Shown here in pieces: positions 25,776 through 35,243 of a stretch of 64,000 bases of DNA. The notes beneath the pieces are model-generated. The model had not been told where the DNA came from, did no database searches, and saw only the letters and a list, made by a program, of their open reading frames with translations. Numbering within the stretch: the stretch's first letter is position 1; each line of letters begins with the position of its first letter. This DNA is from Streptomyces sp. P9-A4. Its GTDB lineage: Bacteria; Actinomycetota; Actinomycetes; Streptomycetales; Streptomycetaceae. The stretch lies in the NCBI RefSeq assembly GCF_036634195.1, contig NZ_JAZIFY010000001.1, positions 434,001 through 498,000 of the forward strand, given 5' to 3'. A program made the translations under genes and the position numbers.

Positions 25776-27308
25776 TCAGACGATGCCCTCGGCGATCTCC
25801 GCCTCCTCGCGGGCGTTGCCGTACGCCGTCGGGGTGCCGTACGAGCGGCGGGCGACGTACCACCAGACGCTGGCGAGGACGAGGACGACGGCCAGCGCGA
25901 TCACGGCGTAGTTCATGGTATCGACCGTCACCGGCGACTTCTGCGGAAGACAGAACAGCACGGTCACCAGCGCCACCCAGACGACGGCGGTCCAGCCGAT
26001 GGGCTTGCTCCAGCGGCCCAGGCTCCACGGGCCGGGGGTGAACCGGTTCCCGGCGCGCAGCCGCAGGTAGATCGGGATGGCGTAGGCGGGCGTGATGCCG
26101 ATGACGTTGATCGCGGTGACGGCGCCGTAGGCGGTGGCCGAGTACAGCGAGGGGACGGCGAGCAGCGCGGCGATGCCCACCGCCAGCCAGACGGCGGGGA
26201 CCGGGGTCTGGGTGCGTCCGCTGACCTTCCGCCAGATCGCCGAGCCGGGAAGGGCGTTGTCGCGGCTGAAGGCGAAGACCATCCGGCTGGCGGCGGCGAC
26301 CTCGGCGTTGCCGCAGAAGAGCTGGGCGACGATCACGACGAGGAGCAGGGCGGTGGCGCCGCCGGAGCCGAGCGCGTCCAGGAGGATCTGGGCGGGCGGG
26401 ACCCCGGTGGCGCTGTTCTGCGTGGCGGCGTAGTCCTGGATGGCGAAGCTCAGCCCGGCGAGCAGGGCGAATCCGGCGATCCAGGAGACCCAGATGGCCC
26501 GCACGATGCCCTTGGCGGCGGTGACGGAGGCGTTGGAGGTCTCCTCGGAGAGGTGGGCCGAGGCGTCGTAGCCGGAGAAGGTGTACTGGGCGAGGAGCAG
26601 ACCGATGGCGGCGACGTAGAACGGGTTGGCCCATCCGGTGTCGTTGACGAACTCGGTGAAGACGAACTCGACGGACTGGTGCCGGTCGGGGACGAACGCG
26701 AGGGCGCCGACGATGATCGCCACACCGGCCAGGTGCCACCAGACGCTGATCGAGTTGAGCACGCTGACCAGGCGGACGCCGAAGAGGTTCAGGACGGCGT
26801 GGAGCAGCAGGATCGCCAGGAAGATCAGGAAGGTGGATCCCGCGGTGGGCTCGAAGCCCCACTGGAGGTTGAGGAACGCTCCGGTGAAGAGGGCGGCGCC
26901 GTAGTCGATGCCGGCGATGGCGCCGAGCAGACCGAGCAGATTGAGCCAACCGGTGTACCAGCCCCAGCGACGGCCGCCGAGCCGGTCGGCCATGTAGTAG
27001 AGGGCGCCGGAGGTCGGGTAGGCGCTGGTGACCTCGGCGAGGGCGAGACCGACGCACAGCACGAACAGCCCGACGCCGGCCCAGCCCCAGAGCATGACGG
27101 CGGGGCCGCCGGTGCCCATGCCGAAGCCGTAGAGGGTCATGCAGCCGGAGAGGACGGAGATGACCGAGAAGCTGATCGCGAAGTTGCCGAAGCCGCCCAT
27201 GCGGCGGGCGAGGACGGGCTGGTAGCCCAGCTCTCTGAGTCTCGCCTCCTCGTCCTGGGCGGGCGGTGGTGTGCGTATCGGGTCGGCGGGAGCGTCGGCG
27301 CGGGACAT
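25776..27308 (-). CDS. APC-family amino acid/polyamine permease (GabP/BAT1-like ACT group)
   Basis: 510 residues, about 12 membrane helices. N-terminal ELGYQPVLARRMGGFGNFAISFSVISVLSG and the loop FSGYDASAHLSEETSNAS are hallmarks of the amino acid/choline transporter group that includes GABA and ethanolamine/amino acid permeases. GGAGGAACC is upstream of ATG 27308. It is probably co-transcribed with the preceding leftward hypothetical gene (126-bp gap). The gap is very G-rich on the plus strand. Substrate not inferable. Confidence 0.9.
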   Translation of the reverse strand: MSRADAPADPIRTPPPAQDEEARLRELGYQPVLARRMGGFGNFAISFSVISVLSGCMTLYGFGMGTGGPAVMLWGWAGVGLFVLCVGLALAEVTSAYPTSGALYYMADRLGGRRWGWYTGWLNLLGLLGAIAGIDYGAALFTGAFLNLQWGFEPTAGSTFLIFLAILLLHAVLNLFGVRLVSVLNSISVWWHLAGVAIIVGALAFVPDRHQSVEFVFTEFVNDTGWANPFYVAAIGLLLAQYTFSGYDASAHLSEETSNASVTAAKGIVRAIWVSWIAGFALLAGLSFAIQDYAATQNSATGVPPAQILLDALGSGGATALLLVVIVAQLFCGNAEVAAASRMVFAFSRDNALPGSAIWRKVSGRTQTPVPAVWLAVGIAALLAVPSLYSATAYGAVTAINVIGITPAYAIPIYLRLRAGNRFTPGPWSLGRWSKPIGWTAVVWVALVTVLFCLPQKSPVTVDTMNYAVIALAVVLVLASVWWYVARRSYGTPTAYGNAREEAEIAEGIV

Positions 27309-27433
27309 GAGCGGGGTTCCTCCGGGGACGGGACGGGCTGAGGTGGGGGACGGGCGTACGGAGCGGGGCGGGTGGGTCAGGTGGGGCGTAGGAGCGGGGC
27401 GGGCGAGACGGGCTGGTGAGGCCGGGGCGGCCG

Positions 27434-28408
27434 TCAGCCGCTGAGGCAGCGGGCTCGGGCGCGCAGGAAGACCTCTTCGGCCAGGGCGCGGTCGTCCGGA
27501 TCGGGCGTCCGGTACGCCCACGGCAGGGTGGTGTAGTACGGGCCGAGCGCCTCGAAGACGCGGGCGGCGTCGGCGAAGCGGAGGGCGCCGTAGAGGGCGT
27601 GCGCGAGATGGTTGAGGTCGAGCAGCGAGGCGTCGTCGGTGGCGGTGAAGAGGAACCAGGTGTCCAGGGCGCGGCGGGCGTCGCGTACGGCGTCCTCGGC
27701 CACCCAGTGGAGGTCGAGGGCGCGCTCCTGGCCGCGCTCGCGCCGGTAGCGCTCGACGCGTACGTAGAGCGGGAGGGCGTGCAGGGCGGAGCCGAGGGGG
27801 GCGGAGGAGGCCGCCCAGTGGGAGTAGTTGACGGCCTCGGAGAGCGGTCCCGGGCGCCGGGCGTAGACGAACTGGAGCATGCGGTGGTGCGCCTCGCGGT
27901 TGTACGGGTCGCGCTTCTCCGCCTCCGCGAGCAGGCCCCAGGGTCCGGGCGGCAGCATCGGGGCGGGCGGGGTGAGCCGGTGCTCGGCCATGCGCTGGCG
28001 CCCGTCGAGAGCGGCGAGGGCGATCAGGCCCACCCACGGCACGGGGTCCTCGGGGGACCGGTCCGCGGCGTCGCGGCAGGCGGTCCAGGCCTCCTGCCAG
28101 AGTTCCCGGGTCCGGGGGTGGCCGGCGCGGTGGGCGCGTACGGCGCGCTCCACGCTGACGCGGCTGTGCATCACGGCGGCGGCCTGGCTGTCGGGCTGTT
28201 CGGCGCGCCAGATGTGGACGACGTCGGTGCCGGCGGCGACGGCGGCGAGGACCTGGGTACGGCGGGTCCAGCCGTCCCAGTCCGAGGTCTCGTCGAGGAG
28301 CCGGGCCATGGCCACCCAGCGGCCGGTGCGTAAGTCCTGGAGGACGTTGCGCAGGGCGTGGTCGTGGCCCGCGGGATGGTAGACGGGGCGGAAGCCGTGT
28401 CCGGCCAT
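27434..28408 (-). CDS. Hypothetical protein, alpha-helical (TPR-like)
   Basis: 324 residues, no membrane segment, rich in Ala, Arg and aromatic residues, with repeated helical units such as RAHRAGHPRTRELWQEAW and AEKRDPYNREAHHRML. The order suggests an alpha-solenoid/TPR-like fold, but no family is recognised. Codon usage is typical of the genome and the frame is conserved-looking. The start at 28408 lacks a strong ribosome-binding site. It is divergent from the FGGY kinase operon and upstream of the permease. Confidence 0.75.
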   Translation of the reverse strand: MAGHGFRPVYHPAGHDHALRNVLQDLRTGRWVAMARLLDETSDWDGWTRRTQVLAAVAAGTDVVHIWRAEQPDSQAAAVMHSRVSVERAVRAHRAGHPRTRELWQEAWTACRDAADRSPEDPVPWVGLIALAALDGRQRMAEHRLTPPAPMLPPGPWGLLAEAEKRDPYNREAHHRMLQFVYARRPGPLSEAVNYSHWAASSAPLGSALHALPLYVRVERYRRERGQERALDLHWVAEDAVRDARRALDTWFLFTATDDASLLDLNHLAHALYGALRFADAARVFEALGPYYTTLPWAYRTPDPDDRALAEEVFLRARARCLSG

Positions 28409-28580
28409 CAGGGGGTGGGTGGTGGTGTGGGTGACATGGGTCCTCGGTGGATGGAGGGGGTGGTCAGTCCCCCGGCGGGCGTCCCGGCCGTTGATCGGCG
28501 ATCACTATAGAGGGCTCTGGACTCGACCGGTCCACTTTCTTTTGGGACAGTAACTATTAAGCCAACGACCGAATTTGACT

Positions 28581-28592
28581 TACCGTCAGGTA
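28581..28592. promoter_or_regulatory. Dyad TACC-GTCA-GGTA in divergent promoter region
   Basis: In the 304-bp gap between the 28408 and 28713 starts the base composition falls sharply (28500-28600), as at promoters. TTGACT (28575-28580) directly precedes TACC-GTCA-GGTA, so the dyad could overlap a -35 region and serve as an operator. Confidence 0.4.
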
Positions 28593-28664
28593 GGTCGCTG
28601 GAACCTGACGGGGTCCCGCGCCAGGGCTTGACGAAGACCCGTCACGACGGCACCCTGACCCTTT

Positions 28665-28686
28665 TCGGTGACCGGATGATCACCGA
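28665..28686 (+). promoter_or_regulatory. Inverted repeat TCGGTGA-N8-TCACCGA before the FGGY kinase gene
   Basis: Perfect 7-bp arms ending 14 bp before the ribosome-binding site of the kinase gene; a candidate operator or leader hairpin for the operon. Confidence 0.45.
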
Positions 28687-28712
28687 GCGACCCCGGCGAC
28701 AGGAGCGGCACG

Positions 28713-30197
28713 ATGACGGGCGGCCCGGTACTCGCCGTCGACCAGGGCACCTCGGGCACCAAGGCGCTCGTCCTCTGCCCCGAGCGCGGAGTCATCGGCA
28801 GCGGCACGGCCCCGGTACGGCCCCGCTATCTGCCGGGAGGCCTGGTCGAGGTCGACCCGCGTGAGCTGTACGACTCCGTGGTCACCGCCGGGCGCGCGGC
28901 GCTCGCCGAGGCGGGCACCCCGGTCGTGGCCGTCGGCCTCGCCAACCAGGGCGAGACCGTCCTCGCCTGGGACCCGGCCACCGGCGAACCGCTCACGGAC
29001 GCGCTCGTCTGGCAGGACCGCAGAGCGGCCCCGATCTGCGCCGAACTCGACGGCCACGCCGAGCAGTTGAGGCACATCACCGGACTTCCGGTGGACCCGT
29101 ACTTCGCCGCTCCCAAGATGGCCTGGATCCGCCGCCACGCCACCGGCTCGGGCGTGGTCACGACCAGCGACGCCTGGCTCGTCCACCGGCTCACGGGCGC
29201 CTTCGTCACCGACGCGGCCACCGCGGGACGGACCGGGCTCCTCGACCTGGACACGGTCGCGTGGTCGGGGACCGCGCTCGATCTGTACGGCCTGGGCGGC
29301 GAACGGCTCCCCCAAGTCGTGGACTGCGACACCCCGGTCGGCACCACGCACGCCTTCGGCCCGCCGCTCCCCCTCACCGGCCTCCTGGTCGACCAGCAGG
29401 CGGCACTGCTCGCGCAGAGCGCCGACGACCCCGCCGCGGCCAAGTGCACCTACGGCACGGGCGCCTTCCTCCTCGCGCAGACCGGCCCCGAGCCCCACCG
29501 CGCGACCTCGGGACTCGTCGGCTGCGTCGCCTGGCGGCTGCGCGGCCGGGTCGCCCACTGTCTCGACGGGCAGGTGTACACGGTCGCCTCGGCCGTACGG
29601 TGGCTCACCGACCTCGGCGTCATCTCCGGGGCGGAGGACATCGACGCCGTCGGCGGCGGGGTGCCCGACACCGGCGGGGTCACCTTCGTTCCCGCGCTCG
29701 CCGGGCTCGCCGCGCCCTGGTGGCGGGGAGACGTACGCGGCTCGATCGGCGGCCTCGGCCTGGACACCACCCGGGGCCATCTCGTCCGCGCCCTGTGCGA
29801 GGGCATCGCCGCCCAGGTCGTGGACCTCGCCGCGGCCGTCGCCGCGGACCGGGGCGCGCCGCTCACCTCGCTGCGCGCCGACGGCGGGCTCACCCGGTCG
29901 GCCCTGCTCATGCAGGCCCAGGCCGATCTGCTGCAACTCCCCGTCGAGGTCTCCTCGTCGCCCGACGCGACGGCGCTGGGGGTGGGCGCGGTGGCCCGGC
30001 TGGGCCACGAACCGGGACTCACGCTCCGTGAGGCCGTACCCGTGTGGAAGCCCTCGGCCGTGTACGAACCCCGGATCTCGGCCGACGAGGCGGAGGCCCG
30101 TCTCGCCCGGTTCCGGGCGGAGGTGTCGGCGGTGGTGGACCGGACGGGGGCGGGAGCAGGGGCGGCGGGCGGCTCGGGTTCCGGTGGGGCCGGATGA
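28713..30197 (+). CDS. FGGY-family carbohydrate kinase, glycerol-kinase-like
   Basis: 494 residues. DQGTSGTKALVL (phosphate 1), WQDRRAAPI, TDAATAGRTGLLDLDT, CTYGTGAFLLAQTG, and LRADGGLTRSALLMQAQADLLQLPVE with DATALGVGAVA are the FGGY motifs, closest to glycerol kinase by pattern. It would phosphorylate glycerol or a similar polyol. AGGAG is 7 bp before the ATG. The low-complexity Gly/Ala-rich C-terminal tail is unusual. The stop overlaps the next gene (ATGA), which encodes a GlpA-like dehydrogenase; this supports a glycerol-type pathway. Confidence 0.85.
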   Translation: MTGGPVLAVDQGTSGTKALVLCPERGVIGSGTAPVRPRYLPGGLVEVDPRELYDSVVTAGRAALAEAGTPVVAVGLANQGETVLAWDPATGEPLTDALVWQDRRAAPICAELDGHAEQLRHITGLPVDPYFAAPKMAWIRRHATGSGVVTTSDAWLVHRLTGAFVTDAATAGRTGLLDLDTVAWSGTALDLYGLGGERLPQVVDCDTPVGTTHAFGPPLPLTGLLVDQQAALLAQSADDPAAAKCTYGTGAFLLAQTGPEPHRATSGLVGCVAWRLRGRVAHCLDGQVYTVASAVRWLTDLGVISGAEDIDAVGGGVPDTGGVTFVPALAGLAAPWWRGDVRGSIGGLGLDTTRGHLVRALCEGIAAQVVDLAAAVAADRGAPLTSLRADGGLTRSALLMQAQADLLQLPVEVSSSPDATALGVGAVARLGHEPGLTLREAVPVWKPSAVYEPRISADEAEARLARFRAEVSAVVDRTGAGAGAAGGSGSGGAG

Positions 30198-31612
30198 GCG
30201 TCAGCCGTACGGGTCCCCTCCCGGTGGGTTCAGGGGCGGAGTACGACGTGGTGGTCGTCGGCGCGGGCGTCGTCGGCTCCGCCATCGCCCGCACACTGGC
30301 CCGCCACCCGCTGAGGGTCGCGCTCGTGGATGCGGCGAACGACGTCGGCGACGGTACGTCGAAGGCCAACACCGCCATCCTGCACACCGGTTTCGACGCC
30401 ACCCCCGGCACCCTGGAGGCCCGCCTCGTCCGTGAGGGACACCGGCTGCTCTCCGCGTACGCGCGGGAGACCGGCATCCCCGTGGAACCGGTGGGCGCCC
30501 TGCTCGTCGCCTGGGACGAGCAGCAGCGCGCCGCCCTCCCCCGCCTCGCCGAGAAGGCCGCACGCAACGGGCATCACGCCACCCGCATGCTCACCGCCGC
30601 CGAACTCCGGTCGCGGGAACCGCACTTGGGTCCCGGCGCGCTCGCCGCGCTCGAAGTGCCGGGCGAGGCGGTGATCTGCCCGTGGACGACCACCCTCGCC
30701 TACGCCACCCAGGCCGTCCGCTCCGGGGTGGACCTGCATCTCGACTGCCGGGTGGAGAAGGTCCGTCCGGGCGATCCGTACCACCGGCTCGTCACCCGGC
30801 GCGGGGTGCTGCGGGCGCGTCACCTCGTGAACGCCTGCGGGCTGCACGCCGACGCGTTCGACGCGCTCGTCGGCCGCGAGGACTTCACCGTCACCCCGCG
30901 CCGGGGCCAGCTCCTGGTCTTCGACAAGTTCGCCCGCGACCTCGTACGGCACATCCTGCTTCCCGTGCCGGGGCCGCTCGGCAAGGGGGTCCTCGTCGCG
31001 CCGACGGTGTACGGCAACGTCATGCTCGGCCCCACGGCCGAGGACCTCACCGACAAGACCGCCACCGGCACCACGGCGGAAGGGCTCGCAGGCCTCCGCG
31101 AGCAGGGCGGCCGGATCCTGCCCGCCCTGCTCGACGAGGAGGTGACCGCGGTCTACGCCGGGCTGCGGGCCGCCACCGGCCAGGAGGACTACCGGATCGC
31201 GGCCCACCCCGCACTCCGGTACGTCACGGTGGGCGGAATCCGCTCCACCGGGCTCACCGCCTCCCTGGCCATCGCCGAGCACGTACGCGGACTGCTCGCC
31301 GACTGCGGGCTCGACCCGGGCCCCGAACGACCGCCGGCCCGGGTCCGGATGCCGAACCTCGGAGAGGCCTTCCCCCGCCCGTACCGGGACGCCCGGCTGA
31401 TCGCCCGCGACCCGGAGTTCGGGGAGATCGTCTGCCACTGCGAGCGGGTCACCCGGGGAGAGATCCGGGCCGCCCTCGCCTCCACGATCCCGCCGGGCGG
31501 TCTCGACGGACTGCGCCGCAGGACGCGCGCGCGTGGCGGCCGGTGCCAGGGCAACCACTGCGGCGCCGAGGTACGCGCGCTGTTCGAGGAGTACGGGGAG
31601 GGTGCCCGGTGA
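30194..31612 (+). CDS. FAD-dependent dehydrogenase with C-terminal BFD-like 2Fe-2S domain (GlpA-like)
   Basis: 472 residues. N-terminal Rossmann motif VVVVGAGVVGSAIARTLARH, substrate-domain DAANDVGDGTSKANTAILHTGFD, and a C-terminal BFD-like iron-sulfur domain with CHCERVTRGEI and GGRCQGNHC giving four cysteines. This is the layout of GlpA, the flavoprotein subunit of anaerobic glycerol-3-phosphate dehydrogenase, and of LhgO/GlpA-like actinobacterial proteins. ATGA overlap with the kinase gene and a short gap to a GlpB-like gene suggest one oxidative route from the kinase product. Exact substrate unproven. Confidence 0.85.
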   Translation: MSVSRTGPLPVGSGAEYDVVVVGAGVVGSAIARTLARHPLRVALVDAANDVGDGTSKANTAILHTGFDATPGTLEARLVREGHRLLSAYARETGIPVEPVGALLVAWDEQQRAALPRLAEKAARNGHHATRMLTAAELRSREPHLGPGALAALEVPGEAVICPWTTTLAYATQAVRSGVDLHLDCRVEKVRPGDPYHRLVTRRGVLRARHLVNACGLHADAFDALVGREDFTVTPRRGQLLVFDKFARDLVRHILLPVPGPLGKGVLVAPTVYGNVMLGPTAEDLTDKTATGTTAEGLAGLREQGGRILPALLDEEVTAVYAGLRAATGQEDYRIAAHPALRYVTVGGIRSTGLTASLAIAEHVRGLLADCGLDPGPERPPARVRMPNLGEAFPRPYRDARLIARDPEFGEIVCHCERVTRGEIRAALASTIPPGGLDGLRRRTRARGGRCQGNHCGAEVRALFEEYGEGAR

Positions 31613-31652
31613 ACCGGGATGCCGTCGCTCCGCGCGTACGGGAAGGGGCAGC

Positions 31653-32858
31653 GTGAACCGAACGGTGGACGTGCTCGTCGTGGGCGCCGGACCCGCCGGG
31701 CTGGCGGCGGCCACCCGTCTCGCGGCGGCCGGCGCCGGCCGCGTCGAAGTACTGGAGCGGGAGCGGGCGGCGGGCGGGGTCCCCCGGCACTGCGCCCGCC
31801 CCGGGTTCGGCGCGGACGCCCTGGGCGGCCCCCTGGACGGACCGGCCTACGCGCGGCGCGCCGTGCGGGCGGCGCTACGGGCAGGGGCGACCGTACGCAC
31901 CGGCGTGTCGGCCACCGGCTGGGCCGGGCCGCTCACTCTGGACCTCACCGCCCCCAGCGGCCTCGAACGCGTCCGGGCGCGCGCGGTGGTCCTCGCGACC
32001 GGGGCCCGCGAACGTCCCCGCAGCGCACGGCTCGTGCCGGGCTCGCGGCCCGCGGGGGTGCTGACCTCCGGCGAACTCCAGCGGCTGACCGCCCCGTCCC
32101 GTAGGTGGCGGGAGCCCGTCGGGAAGCGGGCGGTGGTCGTCGGCGGCGAGCCCGTGGCCCGGAACGCCGTACGGACGCTGCGCGCGGCGGGCGTCGAGGT
32201 GGTGGCGGTCGTCGCCGAAGGCCGGGTGCGCCGGGCCGCGTTCGGGCCCGTCCCGGTGCTCGTCGGCACGGCCGTGGCGGAACTCCACGGCCGCGGTCGG
32301 CTCACCGGGGTCACGGTGCAGGCCGGGGACGGCCGCACGGCCACCCTGCGGTGCGACACCGTCGTCTTCACCGGCGACTGGATCCCGGACCATGAACTCG
32401 CCCGCGCCTACGGGCTTCCGCTCGTCCCCGGCACCCGGGGACCGGCGACGGACGGGGCCTTCCGCACCGCCGAGCCCGGGGTGTTCGCGGTCGGCAACCT
32501 GCTGCACGGCGGGGAACCGGCGCCGGTGGCCGCCGCCGAGGGCCGGGCGGCGGCGGACGCCGTGCTCGCCCTGCTCGACGGACGACCCTGGCCCACCCGC
32601 GGCGTACCGGTCGAGACGGCCGGTCCGCTGCGGTGGGTGACGCCCGGGCTCCTCGGCCCGGTGTCCGTGCCCCTCCTGGTGCGGCCCGAGCGGCGGCTCG
32701 TACGCCCCCTCCTGACCGTCGGCCAGGACGGTGTCGTGCTGCGGCGGGAGCGGCTGGACGGCACACTCGCCCCCTGGCGGTCGGTGCGGCTCCCGCCCCG
32801 CTGGTCGAGCGGAGTGGACCTCGCGGGCGGACCGGTGGTGGTCGGCGCGGAGGAGTGA
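31653..32858 (+). CDS. FAD/NAD-dependent oxidoreductase, GlpB/HcnB-like
   Basis: 401 residues: FAD motif [59 protein letters not shown] motif VVVGGEPVARNAVRTL and a C-terminal GVFAVGNLLHGGEPAPVAAAEGR. This is the pyridine-nucleotide-disulfide-oxidoreductase-like partner found next to GlpA/HcnC-type proteins. GTG 31653 has GGAAGGGG upstream. It is the third gene of the operon. A small CxxC protein (DUF1667) that often completes such clusters is absent. Confidence 0.82.
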   Translation: MNRTVDVLVVGAGPAGLAAATRLAAAGAGRVEVLERERAAGGVPRHCARPGFGADALGGPLDGPAYARRAVRAALRAGATVRTGVSATGWAGPLTLDLTAPSGLERVRARAVVLATGARERPRSARLVPGSRPAGVLTSGELQRLTAPSRRWREPVGKRAVVVGGEPVARNAVRTLRAAGVEVVAVVAEGRVRRAAFGPVPVLVGTAVAELHGRGRLTGVTVQAGDGRTATLRCDTVVFTGDWIPDHELARAYGLPLVPGTRGPATDGAFRTAEPGVFAVGNLLHGGEPAPVAAAEGRAAADAVLALLDGRPWPTRGVPVETAGPLRWVTPGLLGPVSVPLLVRPERRLVRPLLTVGQDGVVLRRERLDGTLAPWRSVRLPPRWSSGVDLAGGPVVVGAEE

Positions 32859-32975
32859 GACGAGGGGGGCGGGCGGCCTCGCGATGACCTGTCCAGCGTC
32901 CGCCCCGGACTCCGGTGCGGGGCCCGGCGGAGTGGGGCCGGGCTCCGAGGGTGGTCCTTCGGTCAGACTGGGTCC

Positions 32976-33464
32976 ATGTCGGACAAACGCAGCGCGGGTC
33001 TCCTGGTCTTCCGCCGTACGACGGGCGGGGACGTCGAAGTGCTCATCGGTCACATGGGCGGGCCCCTCTGGGCGTCCCGCGAACAGGCGGCCTGGTCGAT
33101 CCCCAAGGGCGAGTACACGGCGGACGAGACGCCGGAGGCCGCCGCGCGCCGCGAGTTCGAGGAGGAACTGGGCCTTCCGGCGCCCGAGGGCGCGTGGCTG
33201 GAGCTCGGCGAGTCCCGGCAGCGCGGCGGGAAGCTCGTCACCGTCTGGGCCGTCGAGGGAACCCTCGATCCGGCCGCCGTCGTGCCGGGCACCTTCACCA
33301 TGGAATGGCCGCCGCGGTCCGGTGTCCGGGGCGAGTTCCCCGAGATCGACCGGGTGGGCTGGTTCGCCCCGGAGACGGCCGCTCCGCTGCTCGTCGAGGG
33401 TCAGCGGGTGTTCCTGGAACGGCTGGTGGAGCGGCTGGCGGAACCGCCCGGCGACCGGGCCTGA
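32976..33464 (+). CDS. NUDIX hydrolase
   Basis: 162 residues with the Nudix box G-x5-E-x7-REFEEELG starting at GEYTADETPE, plus KRSAGLLVFRR and AAWSIPKGEY before it. It hydrolyses a nucleoside-diphosphate-linked compound; the VLIGHMGGPLW and VTVWAVEG stretches are those of a common NTP-pyrophosphohydrolase subgroup that includes oxidised-nucleotide or Ap4A hydrolases. The ribosome-binding site is weak. It stands alone after the glycerol-type operon. Confidence 0.88.
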   Translation: MSDKRSAGLLVFRRTTGGDVEVLIGHMGGPLWASREQAAWSIPKGEYTADETPEAAARREFEEELGLPAPEGAWLELGESRQRGGKLVTVWAVEGTLDPAAVVPGTFTMEWPPRSGVRGEFPEIDRVGWFAPETAAPLLVEGQRVFLERLVERLAEPPGDRA

Positions 33465-33527
33465 GCGCCGTTGTCAGACCCGTACGAGAGGGTGGTGAGC
33501 GCCGAACTGTCGAGAGGGAGCCCGACA

Positions 33528-33773
33528 ATGACCACCATCACCACCATCGAACGCAAGGCGGCCCAGGCGTACCTGCGGCTGCTCGAATCCACCCGGGCCG
33601 TGCTGACCGACCCCCAGCTCGCCCCGTACGCCGGGGTGATGCTCACCCGTCCGATGGCCGAGGCGGACGAGGCGCTCCGGGCGGCGGGCCTCGCGGGGAA
33701 CGAGGACCGGCTGCTGCGGCTGGTCTCGTCCCTGCGGGACTCCCCCTCGACCGCGTGGGGCCGCACCGGCTGA
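33528..33773 (+). CDS. Small hypothetical protein
   Basis: 81 residues, helical and soluble: MTTITTIERKAAQAYLRLLE then VLTDPQLAPYAGVMLTRPMAEADEALRAAGL. AGAGGGAG 7 bp upstream of ATG 33528 supports translation. No family recognised; codon use is normal. It is convergent with the P450 gene. Confidence 0.65.
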   Translation: MTTITTIERKAAQAYLRLLESTRAVLTDPQLAPYAGVMLTRPMAEADEALRAAGLAGNEDRLLRLVSSLRDSPSTAWGRTG

Positions 33774-33796
33774 ACCGGCGGGCCCCGCGCGGTCCG

Positions 33797-35047
33797 TCAG
33801 CGGCCCAGCCGGACGGGGAGGGCCCGGACGCTGTTGCCCACGAAGCCGGAGTGGCGGGTCAGCTCGGACTCCGGGACGGCCAGGTCCAGGTCCGGGAAGC
33901 GGGTGAAGAGCGCCTCCAGGGCGACGGTCGCCTCCAGCCGGGCGAGCGGGGCGCCCAGGCAGTAGTGGGGCCCGTGGCCGAGCGAGAGGTGCTTCGCCGT
34001 CGTCGTACGGGTGAGGTCGAAGCGGTCGGCGTCCGGGCCGTGGGCCTCGGTGTCCCGGCCGGCCGCCGAGTATCCGGCCAGGACGGGGGTGCCCCGGGGG
34101 ATCAGGGTGCCGTCGACCGTCAGGTCCCGGGTGGGGTAGCGGAACGGGAAGTAGCTGACCGGGCTGTCCCAGCGGAGGGTCTCCTCCACCACGTCCGCCC
34201 AGTCGGCCCGGCCCTCCTGGACCAGGGCGAGCTGGTCGCGGTGGGCGCAGAGCGCCCGGACCGCGTTGGTGACCAGGTTCAAGGTGGTCTCGTGCCCCGC
34301 GATGATCATCAGGAGCAGGGTGCCGATCAACTCGGGCTGGCTGAGCCGGTCGCCGCCCTCGTCGCGGGCGGCGATGAGGGCGCTGGTGAGGTCGTCGCCG
34401 GGGGTGGCGGCCTTCTCGGTGGCGATGGCGGCGAGGAGTCCGACGAGTTCCCGGTTGGCGGCGACGGCGCGTGCGGGCTCGGTGTCGGTGGCGACGACGA
34501 GGCTGGAGAGCCGGTGCAGTCGGTCCTGGTGGGCCGGGTCGACGCCGAGGAGTTCGCAGATGACGCCGAGCGGCAGCGGCAGCGCGTAGTTCCGGCGCAG
34601 GTCGGCGACGCCGTCGCCGGCTTCGGCGGCCTCGGCGAGTCCGTCGAGCAGTGCGGCGGTGACGGCCTCGACGCGGGGGCGGAGTTCGTCGACCCGGCGG
34701 GCGGTGAAGGCGCTGCTGACCAGGGCCCGCAGCCGGCGGTGGTCGGCGCCGTCCGCCGTCGTCATGCCCGGCACGGTGGCGAAGGTGCGCAGGGGCCAGC
34801 CGTCGGGTATCCGGCCCTCGGTGAGGGCAGTGAAGTGCTGGGGGCCCTTGGCGACCTCGGGATGGGAGAGGAAGTCGCGGAGGGCGTCGTGGCCGAGTAC
34901 CGCCATGCCCTCGATCCCGCCGGGCAGGACCACCGGGGCGACGGCGCCCTCGGCGAGCAGCCGGGCGTTGTCGGCGTGCGGGCAGCCGCCCGCCGGGTCC
35001 AGCCGGTGCGGGGACCGGCCGGGGGCGGCGCTGTGCGGTGTGCTCAC
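33797..35047 (-). CDS. Cytochrome P450
   Basis: 416-residue bacterial class I P450. The I-helix oxygen-binding motif is AGHETT, the K-helix ExxR is ETLR, and the haem loop is LGHGPHYCLGAPLAR (axial Cys). GTG 35047 has AGGAG 8 bp upstream. No ferredoxin or ferredoxin reductase gene is adjacent, so redox partners come from elsewhere. The substrate is not predictable; the active-site loop LRWDSPVSYFPFRYPTRD is intact. Adjacent genes do not form a recognisable secondary-metabolite cluster. Confidence 0.93.
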   Translation of the reverse strand: MSTPHSAAPGRSPHRLDPAGGCPHADNARLLAEGAVAPVVLPGGIEGMAVLGHDALRDFLSHPEVAKGPQHFTALTEGRIPDGWPLRTFATVPGMTTADGADHRRLRALVSSAFTARRVDELRPRVEAVTAALLDGLAEAAEAGDGVADLRRNYALPLPLGVICELLGVDPAHQDRLHRLSSLVVATDTEPARAVAANRELVGLLAAIATEKAATPGDDLTSALIAARDEGGDRLSQPELIGTLLLMIIAGHETTLNLVTNAVRALCAHRDQLALVQEGRADWADVVEETLRWDSPVSYFPFRYPTRDLTVDGTLIPRGTPVLAGYSAAGRDTEAHGPDADRFDLTRTTTAKHLSLGHGPHYCLGAPLARLEATVALEALFTRFPDLDLAVPESELTRHSGFVGNSVRALPVRLGR

Positions 35048-35243
35048 GGAGGAACTCCTGACTGAGGGGTACGGGGCCGGGGGCCCGGGAGGCCGGGGCG
35101 GTCGTGGTGGGGCGCTTGTGGTGGGACCGCCAGGGGTCGAACGGTGGGACCGCCGGGGGTCGAGCGGTGGGGCTGCCGAGCGGGCGAGCGGTGGGGTGTG
35201 CACGGCAGCGCGGTCGAGCCGTCACGCTGGGGCGTTCGAGCGG

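Noticed and set aside
27313..27337. G-quadruplex-like run (GGGG-N7-GGGG-N2-GGG-N2-GGG)
   Set aside because: It fits the pattern, but G-runs are frequent here and it partly reflects the complement of the permease ribosome-binding site.
31609..31656. 15-codon GTG ORF between the GlpA- and GlpB-like genes
   Set aside because: Too short and without its own ribosome-binding site; it merely spans the gap.
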